Of a DNA stretch of 14,570 bases, positions 6,900 through 12,571 are shown piece by piece. Position 1 is the first letter of the stretch. The number at the start of each line of letters is the position of its first letter. The position numbers were made by a program, and so were the translations under genes. This stretch comes from an uncultured Paracoccaceae bacterium (GTDB lineage Bacteria > Pseudomonadota > Alphaproteobacteria > Rhodobacterales > Rhodobacteraceae): positions 1 through 14,570 of the forward strand of contig CALESR010000031.1 of the NCBI GenBank assembly GCA_937907485.1. The letters are read 5' to 3'. The notes below the pieces were generated by a model. The model did not search any database. It worked only from the letters and a program-made list of their open reading frames with translations, and was not told the origin of the DNA.

Positions 6900-8422
6900 T
6901 CGGCGGCCTCTTTTGCGCGGGCGAAGTCGTCGGGGAAATGGGTGAGGGCGGACATCACCGGATAGGGGGTGAACCCGCCCAACGCGCAGAGCGAGCCGGA
7001 TTTCATCGTCGCACAGAGGTCGGTCAGCAGCGGCAGGGCGCTGGCGTCACCAGCGGCGATACGGTCGATGGTTTCCACGCCCCGCACCGCGCCGATGCGG
7101 CAGGGCGTGCATTTGCCGCAGGATTCCACGGCGCAGAACTCCATGGCAAAGCGCGCCATGCCCAGCATGTCGGTGCGGTCATCCACGATGGTCAGGCCCG
7201 CATGGCCGATCAACCCGTCCTTGGCTGCGAACTCCTCATACCCGAACGGCGTGTCGAACAGGCTGCGCGGGAACCAGGCGCCCAAGGGGCCGCCGACCTG
7301 CACCGCCTTGACCGGGCGGCCGGTGGCGGTGCCGCCCGCGATGTCATCGACGATTTGGCTCAGGGTCAGGCCAAAGGCGACCTCATAAAGCCCGCCGAAC
7401 CGCGCATTGCCCGCGATCTGCAAGGGCATCGTGCCGCGCGAACGACCGATGCCGAAATCGCGGTAGAACCCGGCGCCCCGCGCCATGATGATCGGCACGG
7501 TCGCCAGCGAGAGCACGTTGTTCACGACCGTCGGCTTGCCCATGAAGCCCTGCAGGGCGGGCAGCGGCGGCTTTGCCCGCACGATGCCGCGCTTGCCTTC
7601 GAGCGAGTTCAGCAGCGAGGTTTCCTCGCCACAGACATAAGCCCCGGCGCCGACGCGGATCTCGATTTCAAACGCATGGGACGAGCCGAGCACCGACAGA
7701 CCCAGCAACCCATGATCCCGCGCAATCCGCACCGCCCGCTGCATCACGGTGATCGCAATGGGATATTCGCTGCGGATATAGACAAAGCCCTTTGTCGCGC
7801 CAGTGGCGAGGCCCGCAATCACCATGCCTTCGATCAGGCAGAAGGGATCGCCCTCCATCAGCATCCGGTCGGCAAAGGTGGCGCTGTCGCCCTCATCGGC
7901 GTTGCAGACGATGTACTTGCGGTCGGCCACGGCGTCGGAGACGGTCTTCCACTTGATGCCGGTGGGGAACCCGGCGCCGCCCCGGCCGCGCAGGCCCGAG
8001 TCGGTGACGTCTTTGACGATGCCGGCCTTGTCCATGCCCAGCGCGCGGGTCAGCCCCTCCAACCCGCCGTGGACGCGGTAGTCGTCCAGCGACAGGGGGT
8101 CGGTGATGCCCACGCGGGCAAAGGTCAGGCGGGTCTGGCCGGCCATCCACGGGTGATCCGCGACGGCGCCGATGGCCTTGGAATGCGCCAGCCCGTCATC
8201 GAACAGGGCCGGCACATCGGCCAGCGTGATCGGGCCGAATCCGTGCCGGATGCCATCGAGTTCAACCTCGACCAGCGGCTCCAGCCAGACCATCCCACGG
8301 CTGCCGTTGCGCACCAGCTCCAGCGGCACGCCGCGACGGGCGGCTTCGGCGGTGATCGCGGCGGCGACCTCATCCGCGCCCAGCGCGACGGCGGCGGAAT
8401 CGAGGGGGACCCAGATCTTCAT
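6896..8422 (-). CDS. fdsB: NAD-dependent formate dehydrogenase, NADH/FMN subunit FdsB
   Basis: FdsB is the diaphorase subunit: it takes electrons from FdsA and reduces NAD+ at FMN. The 508-residue protein starts with a thioredoxin-like domain (about 1-95) that contains no cysteine, so this part cannot hold a [2Fe-2S] cluster. The NuoF-like core follows: the FMN/NADH glycine motif GLRGRGGAGFPTGIKW (about 143-158), YIVCNADEGDS (170-180), GAGAYVCGEETSLLNSLEG (258-276), and the [4Fe-4S] site ESCGKCTPCR with Cys435/438/441 plus Cys479. The start at 8422 overlaps the fdsG stop by 4 bases, and the 3' end overlaps the DUF4287 gene by 4 bases. It acts in the cytoplasm as part of the FdsGBA complex. 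Confidence 0.96.
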   Translation of the reverse strand: MKIWVPLDSAAVALGADEVAAAITAEAARRGVPLELVRNGSRGMVWLEPLVEVELDGIRHGFGPITLADVPALFDDGLAHSKAIGAVADHPWMAGQTRLTFARVGITDPLSLDDYRVHGGLEGLTRALGMDKAGIVKDVTDSGLRGRGGAGFPTGIKWKTVSDAVADRKYIVCNADEGDSATFADRMLMEGDPFCLIEGMVIAGLATGATKGFVYIRSEYPIAITVMQRAVRIARDHGLLGLSVLGSSHAFEIEIRVGAGAYVCGEETSLLNSLEGKRGIVRAKPPLPALQGFMGKPTVVNNVLSLATVPIIMARGAGFYRDFGIGRSRGTMPLQIAGNARFGGLYEVAFGLTLSQIVDDIAGGTATGRPVKAVQVGGPLGAWFPRSLFDTPFGYEEFAAKDGLIGHAGLTIVDDRTDMLGMARFAMEFCAVESCGKCTPCRIGAVRGVETIDRIAAGDASALPLLTDLCATMKSGSLCALGGFTPYPVMSALTHFPDDFARAKEAAE

Positions 8423-8898
8423 GCGCGCCCCTCCAGAATTGTATCCAGTTTCGCGGCGTCCACCCGACCCAGCAGCTTGCCATCCACCATCGCGGCGGGG
8501 CCGCAGGCGCAGAGGCCCAGACAGAACACCGGCTCCAGCGTGATCGCGCCATCGGCGGTGGTTTCATGCCAGTCCAGCCCGGTGCGCGCCCTTGCATGGT
8601 CGGCCAGCGCATCGGCGCCCATCGCCTGACAGGCCTCGGCCCGACAGAGTTTCAGCACCCGGCGCCCAGCGGGTTCGGCGCGAAAATCGTGATAGAAACT
8701 CATCACGCCATGTGCCTCGGCCAGCGAAATCACCTGATCCGCTGCGATGATCGGCAGGGCCTCGGGCGGGACATGCCCGAACGCGGCCTGGACATCGTGC
8801 AGGATCGGCAGCAGCACGCCTTCGACCCCGCGATGGCTGGCAAGGATCGCGTGCAGGGTTTCCGCCTCTGCGGCGCCGAGGGATTGTGTGGCTGACAT
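8419..8898 (-). CDS. fdsG: NAD-dependent formate dehydrogenase gamma subunit FdsG
   Basis: This NuoE-like [2Fe-2S] subunit sits beside FdsB in the formate dehydrogenase complex. The 159-residue protein has the helical NuoE N-terminal part (ILHDVQAAFGHVPPEALPII) and a thioredoxin-like domain with the four cluster ligands Cys85, Cys90 (CRAEAC) and Cys126, Cys130 (CLGLC). The ATG at 8898 was chosen because GGAG lies 7 bases before it; an in-frame ATG at 8916 adds six residues (MERRSQ) and falls on that ribosome site. It is the first gene of the operon, and its stop overlaps fdsB by 4 bases. The AT-rich region upstream carries the probable promoter and operator. Confidence 0.94.
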   Translation of the reverse strand: MSATQSLGAAEAETLHAILASHRGVEGVLLPILHDVQAAFGHVPPEALPIIAADQVISLAEAHGVMSFYHDFRAEPAGRRVLKLCRAEACQAMGADALADHARARTGLDWHETTADGAITLEPVFCLGLCACGPAAMVDGKLLGRVDAAKLDTILEGRA

Positions 8899-8922
8899 CT
8901 GGCTTCTCCGCTCCATGCAGGG

Positions 8923-8951
8923 GGCCTAGCGCCAAAGTGATTGCCAATCAA
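8923..8951 (-). promoter_or_regulatory. Candidate fds operon promoter
   Basis: On the minus strand, TTGATT (plus-strand positions 8946-8951) and TAGGCC (8923-8928) are separated by 17 bases and could be the -35 and -10 boxes. The -10 box is weak, as expected for an activator-dependent promoter. A start near 8916 would place the inverted repeat at 8971-8987 about 63 bases upstream, the usual place for a LysR-type recognition site. An imperfect inverted repeat, TTGC-N10-GCAA at 8941-8958, overlaps the -35 box and might be a second regulator contact. The boxes are a by-eye choice. Confidence 0.4.
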
Positions 8952-8970
8952 ATTGCAAATTCCGTGATTT

Positions 8971-8987
8971 GATAGAATGTATCTATC
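8971..8987. promoter_or_regulatory. Predicted LysR-type operator (ATAG-N7-CTAT inverted repeat)
   Basis: The sequence GATAGA-ATGTA-TCTATC is a perfect 6-base inverted repeat with a 5-base centre. It contains ATAG-N7-CTAT and therefore the T-N11-A core known for LysR-type regulators. It starts 9 bases after the stop of the LysR gene and lies in a strikingly AT-rich island before fdsG. The most likely ligand is the LysR protein encoded at 8996-9874, acting on the fds operon. Confidence 0.65.
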
Positions 8988-8995
8988 GAAACCGC

Positions 8996-9874
8996 TCAAT
9001 CAAGACTGCTGACAAAGGCATCCAGCAGCAAGGTGCGCCGACCGACGGGTGGCAGGATAAACGCGACATCGCTGATCCCGCCGAGGCTGCCGGTCAAGGG
9101 AATGCAGGCCAGATCGCGGCCCTTGGCATAAAAGGCGGCGGTGGTGGTCGGCAGGATCGTGGCCGAGTGATGCTCGGTCACATGGCTGACCAGCGCGACG
9201 ATCGAGTTCGATTCGATGCGTGGCGAGGCGGTAATCCCGGCATGGGCCAGATTGCGATCGATGATCCGGCGGTTTTGCATGTCGGGGGTCAGCAGGCCCA
9301 GCTCAAAGGCCCCCAGCGCCGACCAAGGCAGGCTTGCGGGCAGGTCGGCGTGGTCGCGGGTGACCAGCGAATACTCCTCCTCGTAAAGCCGCCGGATGCG
9401 AAAACCGGGCAGCCGTTCCGAGGGCTGGTCGGCACTGGCATAGCTGAGCCCGGCGTCGATCTCGAATTCGGCGAGCCGGTCGAGGATTTCGTGGCTGTTG
9501 AGCGACAGGATCCGCAGCCGCACGCCCGGGTGGACATCCAGGAACGGCCTCGTCAGCGCGCGCACAGCGGCCAGCGCGGTGGGGATCACCCCCAGCCGCA
9601 GCGTGCCGGACAGGCCCAGCCGCGCCACGGCCACGTCGGATTTCAGCGCTCGCGCCTCGGCGACAATGGTCTTGGCGCGTGCCAGCACGCGCTCGCCCTC
9701 GGGCGTCAGCCCGATGAAGCGCGCGCCGCGTTGCACCAGTTGCACACCCAGTTGCTGCTCCAGCGATTTCAGCCCCGAGGACAGCGTCGGCTGCGTGACA
9801 TGGCAGGCCGCAGCGGCGCGGCCGAAATGGCGCTCGTGCGACAGGGCAATCAGCATTTCCAGCTTGTCGATCAT
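8996..9874 (-). CDS. LysR-family transcriptional regulator, probable fds activator
   Basis: The 292-residue length is typical of the family. Residues 1-60 form the winged helix-turn-helix: MIDKLEMLIALSHERHFGRA, then the recognition part HVTQPTLSSGLKSLEQQLG and the wing LTPEG. A linker helix and a two-lobe effector domain follow from about residue 90 (GTLRLGVIPT). The only cysteines are Cys24, in the DNA-binding domain, and Cys257; the OxyR redox pair is missing, so a small molecule rather than peroxide is the likely signal. The ATG at 9874 is the family-consistent start; the frame stays open 35 codons further upstream, overlapping the divergent hydrolase gene. It lies upstream of fdsG in the same direction with an operator-like repeat between them. 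It is probably a formate-responsive activator analogous to FdsR of Cupriavidus, which is inference from position. Confidence 0.88.
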   Translation of the reverse strand: MIDKLEMLIALSHERHFGRAAAACHVTQPTLSSGLKSLEQQLGVQLVQRGARFIGLTPEGERVLARAKTIVAEARALKSDVAVARLGLSGTLRLGVIPTALAAVRALTRPFLDVHPGVRLRILSLNSHEILDRLAEFEIDAGLSYASADQPSERLPGFRIRRLYEEEYSLVTRDHADLPASLPWSALGAFELGLLTPDMQNRRIIDRNLAHAGITASPRIESNSIVALVSHVTEHHSATILPTTTAAFYAKGRDLACIPLTGSLGGISDVAFILPPVGRRTLLLDAFVSSLD

Positions 9875-9971
9875 GCGCGCAGCATGGCCCAAGGGGCGGG
9901 CGCTGGAAAGGTCTCTTGACCGCAGGGCGCGACGGGGCGTCAGATGCAGGCGCCCAACCGACGGAGCCGCC
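9875..9971. promoter_or_regulatory. Divergent intergenic region between lysR and the hydrolase gene
   Basis: These 97 bases must hold the start signals for lysR (minus) and for the plus-strand hydrolase gene. A plus-strand TTGACC at 9916-9921 is a good -35 box; 18 bases on, TCAGAT (9940-9945) is a poor -10. GGAG at 9963-9966 is the ribosome site of the hydrolase gene. No clear site was found for lysR, and no strong T-N11-A palindrome was seen. Confidence 0.3.
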
Positions 9972-10838
9972 ATGACCAATGCCCTGATGTCCGCCCGCGA
10001 CGCCTTTCTGACCCGTCACCCTGAGACCCGCATCACGCTCGACGGGCGCGAATGGGGGCTGATCGACACCGCCAAGGACACCGGCGGCGCGGGCGAGGCC
10101 TTTCTCTTCCTGCCCGGCACGCTGGGTCGCGCCGATGTGTTCTTTCAGCAGATCGAGGCGCTGGCGCCGCATCGCCGGGTGCTGGCGGTCAGCTATCCCT
10201 CGTCCGGAGGGGTTGTGGAATGGGCAGCCTCGCTGGGCGGTTTGCTCGACGGGCTGGGGATCGCGCGGGTGGCGGTGCTGGGCTCGTCGCTGGGCGGGTA
10301 TCTGGCGCAGTATTTTGCCGCCACCCAGCCGGCGCGGGTCAGCCATCTGTTCGCTGCCAATACGTTGCATGACACGGCGCTGGCTGCCACGCGTCCGCCC
10401 TATTCGTCCGATCTCTGGGCTGCGCCGATTGCCGAACTGCGCGCGGGCTTTGCCGCCGGGATGACTGCTTGGGCCGCCGCGCATCCGGATCATGCCGAGA
10501 TGGTCGATTTCCTGATGACCGAGGCCGCGGGTCGCATCCCTGAGCCTGAGATGCGCGCCCGGCTGGATGCGATCAAGACCGGGCCGGTGCTGCCGCCCCT
10601 GTCCAACACAGCGCAGAGCGCGACAGTGATCGAGACCCTCGACGACCCGCTGATCCCGCCGCCGATGCGCGAGGCGGTGCGCGCCCGCAATGCCCCGGCG
10701 CCGGTGTTCCGCTTTCTGTGGGCCGGGCATTTCCCCTATCTGCTGCGGCCGGACCTTTATAGCGACCTGCTCAAGGCCCGGTTGCGTCTGGCGCCGCTGC
10801 ATGGCTGGACCGACAACGCCGGGGTGTTCGAGGCATGA
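9972..10838 (+). CDS. Alpha/beta hydrolase, maspardin-like
   Basis: The 288-residue protein has the alpha/beta-hydrolase layout: an oxyanion-hole strand FLFLPGTLG (about 44-52), the nucleophile elbow GSSLGG with Ser106, a candidate acid at Asp224/Asp225 in TLDDPLIPP, and a catalytic His253 in WAGHFPYLL. The stretch RADVFFQQIEAL, the SYPSSGGVVEW segment and the FAANTLHDT strand after the nucleophile resemble the SPG21/maspardin group more than common haloalkane dehalogenase or esterase groups. No signal peptide is seen, so it is cytoplasmic. GGAG lies 5 bases before the ATG at 9972. It overlaps the next gene by 4 bases (ATGA), so it probably works in the same pathway as the cyclodeaminase-family enzyme. 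The substrate cannot be read from sequence. Confidence 0.85.
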   Translation: MTNALMSARDAFLTRHPETRITLDGREWGLIDTAKDTGGAGEAFLFLPGTLGRADVFFQQIEALAPHRRVLAVSYPSSGGVVEWAASLGGLLDGLGIARVAVLGSSLGGYLAQYFAATQPARVSHLFAANTLHDTALAATRPPYSSDLWAAPIAELRAGFAAGMTAWAAAHPDHAEMVDFLMTEAAGRIPEPEMRARLDAIKTGPVLPPLSNTAQSATVIETLDDPLIPPPMREAVRARNAPAPVFRFLWAGHFPYLLRPDLYSDLLKARLRLAPLHGWTDNAGVFEA

Positions 10839-11809
10839 GGATCCTGTCGAACGCCGATGTGGCGGATTTGTTGCCGATGGATCAGGCAATCGGCGTGGTC
10901 GATCAGGTGATGCGTGCGGTCTCGGCCGGTCAGGCGCAACTGCCCTTGCGCCATGTGGTTCCGGTGGGCGGCGCGAATCTGATGGGGGTGATGTCTGGTG
11001 CGCTGGGCGATCCGGCCTGTTACGGCGTCAAGTTGGTCAGTCTGTTTCCCGGCAACCCCGCGCGCGGCCTGTCCGGCCATCGCGGCGCCGTGGTGCTGTT
11101 CGAGGCCCAGACCGGCGGCGCGGTGGCGATGATGGATGCGGGCCTGCTGACAGCCATCCGCACTGCAGCGGCCAGTGCGGTGGCGACGCGGGCATTGGCG
11201 CGCGAGGATGCCTGCCGTCTGACGATCATCGGCACCGGCGAGCAGGCCGAGCACCATTTGACCGCGATGGTGGCCGTGCGGTCGATCAGCCATCTGCATG
11301 TGGTGGGGCGAAGGGCCGAGAAGGCCGCCGACTTTGCCACCCATGCCGCTGCCAGGCATCCGGGGTTGGCGATCAGCCACGGAACGGACGTGCGCGCGGG
11401 CGTTCAGGGCGCCGACATCCTCTGCACGGTGACCAATTCGGCGGTTCCGGTGCTGTTGGGCAACATGCTGGAACCCGGCCAGCATCTGAATGTGGTCGGC
11501 GCCTCGATTGCCAGCAAGCGCGAGGTCGATGACGCCGTGGTCCTGCGCTCGGAGGTGTTTTGCGACTATCTGCCCTCGCTGCGCGCGCAGGCTGGCGAGA
11601 TCGTCGACATGCTCAAGGCCGGGATCATCACCGACGCGCATCTCAGGGGCGAAATCGGTGCGGTTCTGGCGGGGGCCGCGGGGCGCTCCAGCCAACGGGC
11701 GATCACGCTCTATCGCTCGCTCGGGATCGTGGCGCAGGATCTGGCGGCGGCGCAGCACATCCTGACCCGGGCCGAGGCCGAGGGGCGCGGGCAGGTCGTT
11801 TCCTTCTGA
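10835..11809 (+). CDS. Ornithine cyclodeaminase / mu-crystallin family protein
   Basis: The 324-residue length is normal for this NAD(P)-binding family, which includes ornithine and lysine cyclodeaminases, alanine dehydrogenases, ketimine reductases and opine-type enzymes. Landmarks are YGVKLVSLFPGN (Lys66 is the usual active-site lysine), LLTAIRTAAASAVATRALA with Arg109-Thr110, the dinucleotide-binding turn IIGTGEQAEHH (131-141), NVVGAS, and the C-terminal LYRSLGIVAQDLAAAQ. The start overlaps the hydrolase stop by 4 bases. I cannot tell which reaction it performs: the family label 'ornithine cyclodeaminase' is often wrong in detail, and no arginine or ornithine catabolic gene is nearby. It is cytoplasmic. 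Confidence 0.9.
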   Translation: MRILSNADVADLLPMDQAIGVVDQVMRAVSAGQAQLPLRHVVPVGGANLMGVMSGALGDPACYGVKLVSLFPGNPARGLSGHRGAVVLFEAQTGGAVAMMDAGLLTAIRTAAASAVATRALAREDACRLTIIGTGEQAEHHLTAMVAVRSISHLHVVGRRAEKAADFATHAAARHPGLAISHGTDVRAGVQGADILCTVTNSAVPVLLGNMLEPGQHLNVVGASIASKREVDDAVVLRSEVFCDYLPSLRAQAGEIVDMLKAGIITDAHLRGEIGAVLAGAAGRSSQRAITLYRSLGIVAQDLAAAQHILTRAEAEGRGQVVSF

Positions 11810-11860
11810 CACTTGCGCAAAATCAACCCGCTCGGGCGCGATCCGTGGCAGGATGACCCC

Positions 11861-12571
11861 ATGCAACCCGCTGCTGTCTTTCGCGCCCAAGGCGTCACCA
11901 AGGTTTATCGCACCGGCACTGTCGAGGTGCAGGCCCTGCGCGGCGTGGACCTTTCGCTGGCCGAAGGGGAATTTGTCGTGCTGCTGGGCGCTTCGGGCTC
12001 GGGCAAATCGACGTTGCTGAACATTCTGGGCGGGCTGGACCGTCCCTCGGATGGCAGGGTGTTCTTTCGCCAGCAGGAACTGACCCGCGCCAGCGATGCG
12101 CAACTGACGCTGTTTCGCCGCGACCATGTGGGCTTTGTCTTCCAGTTCTATAACCTCGTGCCCAGTCTGACCGCGCGCGAGAATGTCGCGCTGGTAACCG
12201 AGATCGCCCGCAACCCGATGCGCCCGGAAGAGGCGCTGGAGCGCGTCGGTCTGGCGGGGCGGATGGACCATTTCCCGGCGGAACTGTCTGGCGGGGAACA
12301 GCAGCGCGTCGCCATCGCCCGCGCCATCGCCAAACGGCCCGAGGTTCTGCTGTGTGACGAGCCGACCGGCGCGCTCGATTCGAAAACCGGGGTGGCGGTG
12401 CTGGAGGCCTTGGTCGAGGTCAACCGCGATCTGGGCACCGCGACCGCGATCATCACCCACAACGCCGGCATCCAGCGCATCGCGCATCGCGTGGTCGTGC
12501 TGGCCGATGGTCGCATCGTGCGCGACGAGGCCAACACCAGCCGCATTCCGCCGTCCGAGGTGACCTGGTGA
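11861..12571 (+). CDS. ABC transporter ATP-binding protein, LolD/MacB type
   Basis: The 236-residue ATPase powers the permease encoded next. It has all ABC motifs: Walker A GASGSGKS (43-50), Q-loop Gln95 in FVFQFYNLVPSLTARENV, signature LSGGEQQR (142-149), Walker B EVLLCDEP (161-168), D-loop ALDS and H-loop His200. The FQFYNLVPSLTARENV stretch and TGALDSKTG are typical of the LolD/MacB/FtsE (type VII) group, which drives mechanotransmission across the inner membrane rather than classic substrate import. The ATG at 11861 has AGGA 8 bases upstream; an in-frame TTG at 11813 is a weaker choice. The stop overlaps the permease start. The 51 bases before it hold no convincing terminator, so read-through from the cyclodeaminase gene is possible. 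Confidence 0.94.
   Translation: MQPAAVFRAQGVTKVYRTGTVEVQALRGVDLSLAEGEFVVLLGASGSGKSTLLNILGGLDRPSDGRVFFRQQELTRASDAQLTLFRRDHVGFVFQFYNLVPSLTARENVALVTEIARNPMRPEEALERVGLAGRMDHFPAELSGGEQQRVAIARAIAKRPEVLLCDEPTGALDSKTGVAVLEALVEVNRDLGTATAIITHNAGIQRIAHRVVVLADGRIVRDEANTSRIPPSEVTW

Noticed and set aside
3982..8629. Very long plus-strand open frames (576, 313 and 738 codons) opposite the fds genes
   Set aside because: They are the antisense of fdsA, fdsB and fdsG, have low-complexity Arg/Gly/His-rich products without domains, and arise from GC-rich third codon positions of the real genes.
8971..8987. OxyR binding site and OxyR identity for the LysR protein
   Set aside because: ATAG-N7-CTAT is also an OxyR half-site pattern, but a full OxyR site needs two such units and the regulator lacks the redox cysteine pair.
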